Shown here: piece after piece, positions 52,127 to 60,381 of the stretch | How the letters are laid out: every line of letters begins with the position of its first letter | Numbering within the stretch: position 1 is the stretch's first letter | Source: JANMDS01 sp031430575 | GTDB lineage: Bacteria > Pseudomonadota > Gammaproteobacteria > Burkholderiales > Casimicrobiaceae | NCBI GenBank assembly: GCA_031430575.1 | Contig: JANPBT010000062.1 | Coordinates: 261,082 to 325,081 of the forward strand | Direction: 5' to 3' | Length of the DNA: 64,000 nucleotides | The notes under the pieces: generated by a model | Databases searched by the model: none | Seen by the model: the letters and a program-made list of their open reading frames with translations, nothing else | What the model was told of the DNA's origin: nothing | Program-made: the position numbers and the translations under genes

Positions 52127-53095
52127 CTATGGCGTGAGCTTGATTTTTGCCTCGGCAACCAGCTTACGCCAGCCAAAATAATCGCCTGCAATCATCGTGC
52201 GCAGGCGGTCTGGGCCTCCGGGCGTAATCTCAACGCCCTCGGCATCCATGCGCGCACGGAAATCCGGTTGCAGCAGCAATTTCTGCACTTCTAAATTTAG
52301 CTTGGCGGTCACGTCAACCGGAGTGCCCTGCGGCGCAACGATGCCCCAGTAGTTCATCGCCACCACATCTGGAAAGCCTGCCTCTTTCGCGCTCGGCACA
52401 TCGGGCAGCAACGGGTTGCGCGCGGGGCCGAGCATCGCGAGCGGCTTCACCTTGCCATTTTTGATGTGCTGCAACACGGCGGGGATGGTGCCGGTCATGG
52501 CATGAATTTGGCCACTGATGAGATCGAGGGTCGCCGGTGCGATGCCTTTGTAGGGCACATGAATCAAATCGGTCCCAGAACGTGATTTGAAGCTTTCCAA
52601 CGCAAGATGATTTACGCCACCCGCGCCAGCAGAGCCATAGGCGAGTGCGCCCGGCTTTGATTGGGCGTAAGCAGCAAACTCTCTAAGCGAATTGACCGGC
52701 AGATTTGCATTTACCACCCAGACCAACGGCCCAGTTGCAATGAGCGCGATGGGATCAAATTGCTTTACCGGGTCGTAGCGCGCGCCGGTGTCAGATGCGG
52801 CCACGGTGGTAAACGGCGAGGCCACAAATAGTAGGGTATAGCCGTCAGGCTCGGCTTTTGCGACGTATTCCGCGCCAATTGCGCCAGCAGCGCCGGTTTT
52901 ATTTTCCACCACGATCGGCTGCCCGAGCGTTTCAGCAAGTTTTTGCGCTACCAAGCGCGCCACCGTGTCGGTGCCCGCGCCAGGCGCAAACGGCACTACC
53001 AGGCGAATCGGCTTGCTGGGGAAAGTCTGAGCCGCGGTGATACCTGCGGCGCAGATTGAGGCCAAAACGAGGGCAGTACGAGCCAATAAATTCAT
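52127..53095 (-). CDS. Bug-family tripartite tricarboxylate transporter receptor
   Basis: Periplasmic receptor of 322 residues from ATG 53095. The signal peptide MNLLARTALVLASICAAGITAAQ includes a dispersed-repeat copy. Family motifs: PIRLVVPFAPGAGTDTVARLVAQK, VENKTGAAGAIGAEYVAK, HVPYKGIAPATLDLISGQI, and FPDVVAMNYWGIVAPQGTP. Convergent with the SIS gene. The ligand is a carboxylate at family level, otherwise unknown. Confidence 0.92.
   Translation of the reverse strand: MNLLARTALVLASICAAGITAAQTFPSKPIRLVVPFAPGAGTDTVARLVAQKLAETLGQPIVVENKTGAAGAIGAEYVAKAEPDGYTLLFVASPFTTVAASDTGARYDPVKQFDPIALIATGPLVWVVNANLPVNSLREFAAYAQSKPGALAYGSAGAGGVNHLALESFKSRSGTDLIHVPYKGIAPATLDLISGQIHAMTGTIPAVLQHIKNGKVKPLAMLGPARNPLLPDVPSAKEAGFPDVVAMNYWGIVAPQGTPVDVTAKLNLEVQKLLLQPDFRARMDAEGVEITPGGPDRLRTMIAGDYFGWRKLVAEAKIKLTP
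53040..53056 (-). repeat. Dispersed repeat, reverse, in Bug-receptor signal peptide
   Basis: Centre at 53044-53054. The gene reads it as SICAAGIT. Confidence 0.92.
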
Positions 53096-53132
53096 GCGAG
53101 CGCTTATCAAAAATGAATGAAGGAGGGTTACG

Positions 53133-53624
53133 TTATTCTCTAAAGTTGCCAAATTCCAGTGGCATCTCGGTGATATCTTTCTTTATCAGCGCTATCGCCC
53201 CTTGCAGATCATCGCGCTTACCGCCCGTCACCCGCACTTCATCGGCCTGAATCGATGCTTGCACTTTAATTTTGCTTTCTTTCAAGGCTTTGACGATTTT
53301 TTTACCCAGCTCTTGGCTAATGCCTTCCTTGAGCTTAATCTGTTGCTTGACTTTGTTACCGCTGACTTTCTCGCTCTCTTGCGTATCGAGGATGCGGGTA
53401 TCAACGCCGCGCTTAGAGCACTTCGCGATTAATATATCGGTGACTTGTGACAACTTAAAGTCGTCATCGGCAAAAAGCGTCAGCGTTTTGTCTTTCTCGC
53501 TAAATTCGATGCGGGAGTCTGAGCCTTTGAAATCAAAGCGCGTGCCCAATTCTTTATTGGATTGATCAAGCGCGTTGTGAATTTCGACCCAATTGAGTTC
53601 GGAGGTAATGTCAAAACTTGGCAT
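53133..53624 (-). CDS. yajQ: YajQ family nucleotide-binding protein
   Basis: Protein of 163 residues with the YajQ fold (two RNP-like domains). The start MPSFDITSELNWVEIHNALDQ and ...DKTLTLFADDDFKLSQV, then VTGGKRDDLQGAIAL near the end, match the family throughout. Members bind cyclic di-GMP or tRNA and can act as transcriptional co-regulators. It follows the KTSC-domain gene with a 5-base gap, so the two are one operon. Confidence 0.94.
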   Translation of the reverse strand: MPSFDITSELNWVEIHNALDQSNKELGTRFDFKGSDSRIEFSEKDKTLTLFADDDFKLSQVTDILIAKCSKRGVDTRILDTQESEKVSGNKVKQQIKLKEGISQELGKKIVKALKESKIKVQASIQADEVRVTGGKRDDLQGAIALIKKDITEMPLEFGNFRE

Positions 53625-53629
53625 AAGAT

Positions 53630-53842
53630 TTATTTCACTTTCGTAGCGGTGTATTCTTCTTCGATGCGATCTCGGTAAAAACTCTGCGGTGACGATGCGC
53701 GCATGAAATCATCTGCGGTTTGCCGAGAAACACCGCCAAATTGCAAGACGCTACCGGTAGAAAACTCAATTTCCAAAATGCGCTTATCCGGGTCGTAGCC
53801 AGCGGATTTGAATTGCGAAGAATGAATTGGTTTGCGTTCCAT
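53630..53842 (-). CDS. KTSC-domain protein
   Basis: Small protein of 70 residues consisting of one KTSC domain, related to the C-terminus of some lysyl-tRNA synthetases. Signature: SSQFKSAGYDPDKRILEIEF and VSRQTADDFMRASSPQSFYRDRI, with a terminal Lys-rich tail. Function unknown, perhaps RNA binding. Operon with yajQ suggests a joint role. Confidence 0.9.
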   Translation of the reverse strand: MERKPIHSSQFKSAGYDPDKRILEIEFSTGSVLQFGGVSRQTADDFMRASSPQSFYRDRIEEEYTATKVK

Positions 53843-53967
53843 GCGGGCTCACGTTCATTGTTGCCGTTGTCACAGGGCAAATACCTGCGCCGCAATTTTG
53901 CCTCTTTTTATGCGCGAGCAGGGTTAAGTCATGGTTTCGTGGGCAAATATCGGCTTGAATCGCCCAA

Positions 53968-53984
53968 ATCTGCGCCGCAGGTAT
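53968..53984 (+). repeat. Dispersed repeat, forward, upstream of argG
   Basis: Centre at 53970-53980, 33 bases before the argG start. A diverged copy (CTGCGCCGCAA, 53885-53895) lies 75 bases upstream. Confidence 0.92.
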
Positions 53985-54017
53985 TGATGATTACGCCTGC
54001 CGCTAAACTAGCGCCAT

Positions 54018-55346
54018 ATGAGCAAAATACACCTTTCCCTGCCGATTGGCGAAAAAGTAGGCATCGCGTTTTCTGGCGGCCTCGATACCTCCGCTGCTTT
54101 GGCCTGGATGCGCAAAAAAGGCGCAATTCCGTACGCCTACACCGCCAATTTAGGCCAGCCTGACGAGTCAGACTACGACGATATTCCCAAAAAAGCAATG
54201 GGCTATGGCGCAGAAAAAGCGCGTTTGATTGATTGCCGCGAAGCGTTGGTGCATGAAGGCTTGGTGGCTTTGCAGTGCGGCGCGTTTCACATTACCACCG
54301 CAGGAAAAACCTATTTCAACACCACGCCGCTCGGCCGCGCGGTGACGGGCACGATGTTAGTCAAAGCCATGCAAGAAGATGGCGTGAACGTGTGGGGTGA
54401 TGGCTCGACCTACAAAGGCAACGACATCGAGCGCTTTTATCGCTACGGCCTGATGGCGAATCCGTCGCTCAAAATTTATAAACCGTGGCTGGATAAGACC
54501 TTCGTCGCCGAATTTGGCGGCCGCAAAGAGATGAGCGAATACTTAATCGCCAATGGCTTCGCTTACAAGATGAGTGTAGAAAAAGCCTACTCCACCGATA
54601 GCAATTTGTGGGGCGCGACCCACGAAGCGAAAGATTTAGAGTTTTTGAAAAACGGGCTTCGCATTGTGAACCCGATCATGGGCGTGAAGCATTGGGACGC
54701 GAGCGTCGCGATTGCGCCAGAGGAAGTGAGCGTGCGGTTTGAAGAAGGCATGCCGGTTGCGATTAACGGCAAAACCTTTTCCTCCGCCGTCGATCTCGCG
54801 CTCGAAGCCAACCGCATCGGCGGGCGACACGGCTTAGGCGTATCCGACCAAATCGAAAACCGTATCATCGAGGCCAAAAGCCGCGGCATCTACGAAGGCC
54901 CTGGCATGGCGCTGCTTTTCATCGCCTACGAGCGCCTCATCTCCGGCATCCACAACGAAGGCACGATTGACAACTACCGCACGCTAGGCCGTCGCCTAGG
55001 CCGCCTGCTCTACGAAGGCCGTTGGTTCGACCCGCAAAGCTTAATGCTGCGCGACACGTTGCAAAAATGGGTGGGCAGGGCGGTCACGGGCGAGGTGACG
55101 ATTGAGCTACGGCGTGGGGATGATTACTCGATTTTAGATACTTCGGGGCCGCATTTGACTTATCACCCCGAGCGGCTTTCGATGGAGCGGGTGGAGGATG
55201 AAGCGTTTTCTCCACTGGATCGAATTGGGCAGTTGCATATGCGGAATCTGGATATTGCGGATTCGCGGGAGAAGTTGTCTGTTTATGCGAAGGCGGGGGT
55301 GTTGTCGAATAAGGGTGGGGTGGCGGGGTTGTTGGGGGAATCTTGA
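54018..55346 (+). CDS. argG: Argininosuccinate synthase
   Basis: ATP-dependent condensation of citrulline and aspartate to argininosuccinate. It has 442 residues, the longer E. coli-like form. P-loop AFSGGLDTS near residues 18-26; aspartate/citrulline-binding segments include NLGQPDESDYDD and TYKGNDIERFYRYG. The last 90 codons are visibly more G-rich than the rest. A low-GC gene overlaps its stop. The promoter region holds two repeat copies, one intact and one decayed. Confidence 0.95.
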   Translation: MSKIHLSLPIGEKVGIAFSGGLDTSAALAWMRKKGAIPYAYTANLGQPDESDYDDIPKKAMGYGAEKARLIDCREALVHEGLVALQCGAFHITTAGKTYFNTTPLGRAVTGTMLVKAMQEDGVNVWGDGSTYKGNDIERFYRYGLMANPSLKIYKPWLDKTFVAEFGGRKEMSEYLIANGFAYKMSVEKAYSTDSNLWGATHEAKDLEFLKNGLRIVNPIMGVKHWDASVAIAPEEVSVRFEEGMPVAINGKTFSSAVDLALEANRIGGRHGLGVSDQIENRIIEAKSRGIYEGPGMALLFIAYERLISGIHNEGTIDNYRTLGRRLGRLLYEGRWFDPQSLMLRDTLQKWVGRAVTGEVTIELRRGDDYSILDTSGPHLTYHPERLSMERVEDEAFSPLDRIGQLHMRNLDIADSREKLSVYAKAGVLSNKGGVAGLLGES

Positions 55347-55954
55347 GCAACCTGAGCAGCGACGATAGTCTGAAAATGTTTGGGTATGCGATCAAGTACA
55401 TTAGGCTCTCGAAAAACTACCTGAATGATCTTTCAAAGAGTGGTTTTTCGCAAACTCGTATATCCAACAGTATCCTAGTCGATTTTCGGACCGCACATGA
55501 GGTCGATATGCCGATTTTCTTTTGTTTGATACACGGAATCGAGCTGTTACTCAAGTCTATCTTGCTGGGGCGCGACGATGCTGTTCCGATCAATCACGGT
55601 TGCGAAGGAATGATTAAACATCTAGATTCAAAAGACGATGCCTTTTGGTTAAAAATCAAGTCGCCAATTGAAGAAATTCGAGACGTACTGAAATCGATTA
55701 AAGGCCCCTTGGGAGCCAAGAATTTTCCAAAAATTGAAAATACAAAACCATGGAGCGACGGAGATTTCGATTCGTGGTACGTCTCCGCTCGATATCCAGT
55801 TCTTACATCCGGTCAGGCAAAAAAACTCACTGATGGATTGCAAAACTCGGATAGTTTTGTAACGATGTTTTTGGATGATGAAGATTGGGAACCCTTGAAT
55901 GTCGCGGTCAACAAATTGTGGGATGCCTCTGCGAAGGCGTGGAACTCGCGCTAG
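55343..55954 (+). CDS. Hypothetical HEPN-like protein, probably acquired
   Basis: Protein of 203 residues starting at TTG 55343, overlapping the argG stop (TTGA). Clearly lower GC and rarer codons (ATA, AAA, TTA) than its neighbours. The segment IFFCLIHGIELLLKSILLGRDD followed later by a short NHGCEGMIKHL resembles HEPN-domain proteins such as AbiV or antitoxin/RNase partners, but a catalytic Rx4-6H is not evident. No signal peptide or membrane segment. Function unknown; defence or RNA-related is inference only. A REP-like repeat cluster follows at once, supporting recent acquisition. Confidence 0.65.
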   Translation: MSNLSSDDSLKMFGYAIKYIRLSKNYLNDLSKSGFSQTRISNSILVDFRTAHEVDMPIFFCLIHGIELLLKSILLGRDDAVPINHGCEGMIKHLDSKDDAFWLKIKSPIEEIRDVLKSIKGPLGAKNFPKIENTKPWSDGDFDSWYVSARYPVLTSGQAKKLTDGLQNSDSFVTMFLDDEDWEPLNVAVNKLWDASAKAWNSR

Positions 55955-55968
55955 CAAGCGTAGCAAGC

Positions 55969-56249
55969 GTAGGGTGCGCACCGCTCTTGTGCGCACCGCA
56001 GACGCGAAGCGGCTGGATGCCACTTGGCGTGACTGACTACTTGTCGCCTCTGGCGACCGGTGCGCAAAAAAGCGTTGCACACCCTACAAATTGTGCGCTA
56101 TCTGATTCAGCACGCGTAGCCTGGAGGAGCGCGGTAGGGTGGGGTTCACCCCACCTAAACACCCGAACGCGCAACGCACGTCTCGATTTTCACGAACCCA
56201 CACCTACGAACGACTAAAACTTAAATCGGTGGGGTGAACCCCACCCTAC
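55969..56249. repeat. REP-like cluster of inverted GTAGGGTG-type palindromes
   Basis: The 301-base gap between the HEPN-like gene and yaeQ holds no gene. It carries two inverted pairs: GTAGGGTGCGCACCG (55969-55983) with CGTTGCACACCCTAC (56073-56087), and a perfect 22-base inverted pair (56134-56155 with 56228-56249), each arm itself palindromic around GGTGGGGT-GA-ACCCCACC. Such GTAGGGTG elements are typical of REP sequences moved by REP-associated tyrosine transposases. They differ from the dispersed 17-bp repeat. Confidence 0.8.
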
Positions 56250-56255
56250 GATTGG

Positions 56256-56786
56256 TTAAACAAAAGCAATTTCCACGCGCTCTTTGCCATCATCCATCCA
56301 CACGCTACCGTCTTGAATCGTGCATTGCAGCGTGGTGGCGCTGCGATCAGCCATGGCAGCTAGGGCTTTTGAGATGTCGTAGCTAATGAGTTTTACGATC
56401 AAATTTTCGTTCCGCGCGAGAGCTTTTTCATTGGCGTTCCACCACATATCGGCCCCGCGCCCGCCATAGCCGTAGACGATGACTTTTTGCGCGCGGCCAC
56501 AGGCGCGGCGGATGATGCGCTCATCGGGCAGGCCCACATCGATCCATAACTTAATTTGCCCCGTTAGGTCTTTATCCCAAAGCGTAGGTTCGTCGTCGGT
56601 GGAAATGCCGCGGCCAAATTCGAGCGTTTCGCTGGCGTGCAAGGCGAAGGCGAGTAGGCGAACCATCATGCGCTCATTCGTCTCCGAAGGGTGGCGGGCG
56701 ACGGTGAGCGCGTGATCGGCGTAGTAGTGCCGATCTAAATCGGCGATGTTGAGGGCGAATTTGAATATTTTTGCGTTGAGGGCCAT
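56256..56786 (-). CDS. yaeQ: YaeQ family protein
   Basis: Cytoplasmic protein of 176 residues of the YaeQ family, with a PD-(D/E)xK-like fold and unknown activity. ATG at 56786 starts MALNAKIFKFALNIADLDRHYY, the normal family start; the reading frame extends further upstream without support. Conserved parts: HPSETNERMMVRLLAFAL, EPTLWDKDLTGQIKLWIDVG, and YGYGGRGADMWW. Confidence 0.93.
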   Translation of the reverse strand: MALNAKIFKFALNIADLDRHYYADHALTVARHPSETNERMMVRLLAFALHASETLEFGRGISTDDEPTLWDKDLTGQIKLWIDVGLPDERIIRRACGRAQKVIVYGYGGRGADMWWNANEKALARNENLIVKLISYDISKALAAMADRSATTLQCTIQDGSVWMDDGKERVEIAFV

Positions 56787-56818
56787 ACACACATTTTGAC
56801 CTATGCCCGAACACGCAA

Positions 56819-56835
56819 ATACCTGCGGCGCAGAT
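56819..56835 (-). repeat. Dispersed repeat, reverse, between divergent yaeQ and ycaQ-like genes
   Basis: Centre at 56823-56833, in the 155-base divergent promoter region. Confidence 0.92.
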
Positions 56836-56941
56836 TGCGGTTGTGGGGAGCATCCGCGAGGGCATCGTGATTTTTTAACCGTTGCGCATACGCTAGAAAC
56901 CAGCGCTGCCGGTGCGCTGCGTTGCGCGTTAACATCGCGCA

Positions 56942-58204
56942 ATGAGCACACAACCCATCACGTTATCGATCGAACACGCGCGCAGCGTGCAGCTCCATTC
57001 ACTCGGGCTGCTCACGCCGCCCGCGCGCCTCGCACGTAAAGCCGATGTGTTGAAGGCCATTCGCGCGATGCACGTCTTGCAGATCGACACCATTAGCGTG
57101 GTCGCGCGCAGCCCGTATTTTGTGTTGTGGAGTCGGCTTGGGCACTACGATCCTGGCTGGTTGGAAGCGCTCTTGACTGAAGGCGCGCTTTTTGAGTATT
57201 GGGCGCACGCAGCCTGCTTTTTGCCCATTGAAGACTACCCGCTCTATCGATTCAATATGCGTAACCTCGCGCAAACGGGCTCAGCGCGCACGGCAGAGCG
57301 GCTGCGCACCGAGCGCAAAGCGCTGCAAGAAATGATTGCGCACGTGCGCGAACAAGGCCCCGTACGCACGCTTGATTTTGAGCGACCTGAAGGCGAGCGC
57401 GGCAATGGCTGGTGGGATTGGAAGCCGCAGAAGCGCCATCTTGAAACGCTCTTTACTGCCGGTGAAATTATGGTTGCGCGCCGCGAGCAATTTCACCGCG
57501 TTTACGATTTACGGGAGCGGGTCTTGCCCGCCCATTTGCACGGCGATGGGCAAGCGCATACCCGCGAGCACGTCGAACGTGCGTGGACGCTGAAAGCCGT
57601 GGGCGCGATGGGGGTTGCGACCGGGCGCTGGCTCGGAGATTACTTTCGCCACGCCGGGCGAGTGCCAACGCCGCATCCAGATGCTTTAGTGGCCAGCGGT
57701 GAGTTGATTAGGGTCAATATCGAAGGTATTGCTGCGCCTGCATACGCGCTTGCCGCCGAGCGCGCGCGCTTGCGCAAAGCGGCCAAAGGGGAATTGATTG
57801 CGACGCAGACGACTCTGCTCTCGCCGTTTGACCCGCTGGTGTGGGATCGCGAGCGGGCGCTTGCGATGTTTGATTTTGATTACCGCATCGAGTGCTATAC
57901 GCCGGAAGCGAAGCGCAAATACGGCTATTTCACTTTGCCGATCTTGCATCGCGGCGAAATCATCGGGCGGGTTGACGCAAAAGCTCACCGGCGCGACGGT
58001 ATTTTTGAGATTCGCAATTGCGTTTTGGAGCCACGCGTTAAAGTAAGCGAAACGCTCACGCAGGAAGTCGCGCAGGCCTTCGTGCGCTGCGCCCAATGGC
58101 ACGCAACACCAAAAATCATCGTTACCGCGACGGTGCCGCGCGGTTTTGCGCTTGGGCTGCGCAAGGCCATTCGCAGTCTCAAAATAATCGAAGAAAACGG
58201 CTAA
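56942..58204 (+). CDS. YcaQ/AlkX-type winged-helix DNA glycosylase
   Basis: HTH_42-family protein of 420 residues, like E. coli YcaQ, which removes crosslinked or alkylated purines from DNA. The catalytic Q-phi-D motif is visible as QID (47-49) in VLQIDTISVVARSPYFVLWSRLG. Further conserved parts: FEYWAHAACFLP, YDLRERVLP, and LLSPFDPLVWDRERALAMFDFDYRIECYTP. The stop codon overlaps the stop of the convergent Ldh_2 gene by 4 bases, immediately next to a dispersed-repeat copy. Confidence 0.9.
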   Translation: MSTQPITLSIEHARSVQLHSLGLLTPPARLARKADVLKAIRAMHVLQIDTISVVARSPYFVLWSRLGHYDPGWLEALLTEGALFEYWAHAACFLPIEDYPLYRFNMRNLAQTGSARTAERLRTERKALQEMIAHVREQGPVRTLDFERPEGERGNGWWDWKPQKRHLETLFTAGEIMVARREQFHRVYDLRERVLPAHLHGDGQAHTREHVERAWTLKAVGAMGVATGRWLGDYFRHAGRVPTPHPDALVASGELIRVNIEGIAAPAYALAAERARLRKAAKGELIATQTTLLSPFDPLVWDRERALAMFDFDYRIECYTPEAKRKYGYFTLPILHRGEIIGRVDAKAHRRDGIFEIRNCVLEPRVKVSETLTQEVAQAFVRCAQWHATPKIIVTATVPRGFALGLRKAIRSLKIIEENG

Positions 58205-59277
58205 ATCTGCGCCGCAGGTATTGTCGCTGGAAGGGGTATTTGAAAGCGCTTGGCGAGCTGCGCGATTGCGTCCCACGTCGGCAGCGTAAGCGCAACGCCG
58301 TGGTCTTTCGATTGCGCGATTTGCGCAGCAGCTTGATCACCAGGCAAGCGCACGGGGCGGGCGGGATCAATCGGCGGGTTACGGCGGCAGGCATCGCCAA
58401 AAAACGAAGTTTGCTCGGCAAAGGCGTCGTCCCCAGCAAAAAAATCAGGGCTCAACACTTGCAAGAAAACGTTGCCGCCCCAGCGCGTGGGCGCATCTTT
58501 GCGTCCGTGGCCGGCCAATCCTTGCGAGAGCGCCTCGATCATCAGTGCTTGGCTGAAGCCTTTATGCCCATATTCCTGCCCGCCGACGAGCTGCAGCGAT
58601 CCACGCGGCGACGTCTGCTCAAGCACGCGCGGATCGGTGGTCGGCACGCCCTCGGCATCGAGTAGCCAAGCGTGCTCAAAGTGCGCATCTGCGGCCACTT
58701 TCTGGCGGGTCATTGAGGTCGTTGTGATCGATGCACAGCTATCGATCAGCACCGGATTGGGCAGACTAGGGTAGCCGAACGCAAATGGATTGGGCGTGAA
58801 AAGTGCCGCTTTGCCGCCATACGGAGCGACCCGCTTTCCAGACGGATCTGAATTTGCAATGGTGGCCACAAATCCACGATCGGCAGCTTGCTTGGCGAGC
58901 GCAGCGAGGCAGCCGATGTGATGGGCTTGGCGGATTACGATGGTGACTACGCCATGCTGGGCAATGCGGGCGAGTGCAGTTTCAATCGCAAGATTGACCA
59001 GCCATTGTCCGGGCAAATATTGACCATCCCAGAGCGCGGTGGCGCCGGTATCTTTCAATACCTGCGGCGCAGATTTAACCTGCATCCCGCCGCTATCGAT
59101 TTCCGATACATAAATCGGGAGCATCGCCAGCCCGTGGGTGCTGCGGCCCATTTGATCGGTGAGCACCAAGAGCCGCGCAGTCGTGCCCGCCTGCTCGTTG
59201 CTCATGCCGGCCGCGCGCAAAATCGCATCAGCGAAAGTGGTGAGCGCCTCCGCAGCGATGCGCGGTGCGCTTTGCAA
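58201..59277 (-). CDS. Ldh_2 family malate/L-lactate/ureidoglycolate dehydrogenase
   Basis: NAD(P)-dependent 2-hydroxy acid dehydrogenase of 358 residues, in the type III malate/lactate family unrelated to classical LDH. Conserved parts: TDQMGRSTHGLAMLPIY containing the catalytic His, HHIGCLAALAKQAADRG, ANSDPSGKRVAPYGG, and GGQEYGHKGFSQALMIEALSQGLAG. The last residues IPAAQI and the stop come from a dispersed-repeat copy; another copy encodes KSAPQVLKD. It abuts a Bug receptor gene (stop and start adjacent), suggesting uptake and oxidation of the same hydroxy acid. Confidence 0.9.
   Translation of the reverse strand: MQSAPRIAAEALTTFADAILRAAGMSNEQAGTTARLLVLTDQMGRSTHGLAMLPIYVSEIDSGGMQVKSAPQVLKDTGATALWDGQYLPGQWLVNLAIETALARIAQHGVVTIVIRQAHHIGCLAALAKQAADRGFVATIANSDPSGKRVAPYGGKAALFTPNPFAFGYPSLPNPVLIDSCASITTTSMTRQKVAADAHFEHAWLLDAEGVPTTDPRVLEQTSPRGSLQLVGGQEYGHKGFSQALMIEALSQGLAGHGRKDAPTRWGGNVFLQVLSPDFFAGDDAFAEQTSFFGDACRRNPPIDPARPVRLPGDQAAAQIAQSKDHGVALTLPTWDAIAQLAKRFQIPLPATIPAAQI
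58205..58221 (+). repeat. Dispersed repeat, forward, encoding the C-terminus of the Ldh_2 protein
   Basis: Centre at 58207-58217. The minus-strand gene reads IPAAQI then stop; the convergent ycaQ-like stop is one base away. Confidence 0.92.
59058..59074 (-). repeat. Dispersed repeat, reverse, in the Ldh_2 gene
   Basis: Centre at 59062-59072. The gene reads it as KSAPQVLKD. Confidence 0.92.
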
Positions 59278-60264
59278 TTACTTCGTACCCTCGATATTAG
59301 CGCCCGCGCGCTTGATGACTTCTTCCCAGCGGGTTTTCTCTTTGCTCAAAAACTCAGAAATTTCGTCCCCCGTTGATGGAATCACTTCCAGCCCCGCCTC
59401 GGTGAATCGAGCCTTGATTTCGGGCAACTGCATCACCCGCAAAAGCTCGGCGTTAAGTTTGGTCACGGCGGCTTTTGGCAGGGTCGCAGCGACGGTTACG
59501 CCCTGATAAGTGCCCGATTCAAAATTAGCGACCCCTTGCTCGGCAATCGTGGCAGTGCTCGGCAGTGCCGTGATGCGGGTGCGCTTTGACACGCCCAACG
59601 CTTTAAGCTTGCCACCCGAGACATGCGGCATCGTCGCCAGCATGCCATTGAGCACTAAATCGGTATTGCCCGCGATGGTATCGGCCATCGCTTGCGCGCC
59701 GCCTTTGTAGGGCACATGCTGCCACTTCATGCCAGTCGCCAAAGCGATCTCGACCACGCCTAAATGATTGGGCGATCCCGATCCTGCAGAAGCAACATTG
59801 ATCGGCTTGGTTTGCGAGAGCGCAACGAGATCTTTAAGATTGGATGCGGCAACATTTGGATGCGCCGCGAGCAAATGGGGCGAGTAGCCCAGCATGGCAA
59901 CGCCTTGCAAATCGGTGAGCTTATAGGCGAGATCTTTAACCAAGATTGCACTGATGGCAAGCGAGCCCAAGTCAGAAAGCAAAATCGTATGCTGATCAGT
60001 CGCGACTGCGACATACGCCGCGCCGACATTGCCAGCGTTGCCCGCACGATTCTCGACGACCACAGGCACTTTTAAGCTATCGGATAGTGGCTTAGCGATC
60101 AATCGCGCGATGAAATCAGAAGAGCCGCCCGGAGCAAACGGCACCACGATTTTGAGGGCTTGCGTAGGCCATACCGTTTGCGCGAGCGCGCTTGAGTTTG
60201 CTAACGTAATTGATGCAACGCAAAGGGCAGACGCGATTGCGCGCAGCGTAAAACGACGATTCAT
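59278..60264 (-). CDS. Bug-family tripartite tricarboxylate transporter receptor
   Basis: Periplasmic receptor of 328 residues with a Sec signal (MNRRFTLRAIASALCVAS...SSALAQ). Family motifs: LKIVVPFAPGGSSDFIARLIAKP, VENRAGNAGNVGAAYVA, HVPYKGGAQAMADTIAG. It is directly followed by the Ldh_2 gene with no spacer, so the two form an operon, and the ligand may be a 2-hydroxy acid. No membrane components nearby. Confidence 0.92.
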   Translation of the reverse strand: MNRRFTLRAIASALCVASITLANSSALAQTVWPTQALKIVVPFAPGGSSDFIARLIAKPLSDSLKVPVVVENRAGNAGNVGAAYVAVATDQHTILLSDLGSLAISAILVKDLAYKLTDLQGVAMLGYSPHLLAAHPNVAASNLKDLVALSQTKPINVASAGSGSPNHLGVVEIALATGMKWQHVPYKGGAQAMADTIAGNTDLVLNGMLATMPHVSGGKLKALGVSKRTRITALPSTATIAEQGVANFESGTYQGVTVAATLPKAAVTKLNAELLRVMQLPEIKARFTEAGLEVIPSTGDEISEFLSKEKTRWEEVIKRAGANIEGTK

Positions 60265-60364
60265 TGAGAGCTCCTCGGACAGGTTGAAGTTTCTTCGCGC
60301 ATGCTACGACGCGATGCGTTGCCCGTCAAACGCGATGGTCTGAGATTGCCCATTTACCCCCGGA

Positions 60365-60381
60365 ATCTGCGCCGCAGGTCT
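60365..60381 (+). repeat. Dispersed repeat, forward, intergenic
   Basis: Centre at 60367-60377, right flank GTCT instead of GTAT. It lies in the 269-base gap upstream of the YHS gene, which holds nothing else recognisable. Confidence 0.88.

Noticed and set aside
52325..52340. CCCTGCGGCGCAACG in the Bug receptor gene as a repeat copy
   Set aside because: It encodes the family-conserved APQGTP motif, and the flanks lack ATA/AT, so protein constraint explains it.
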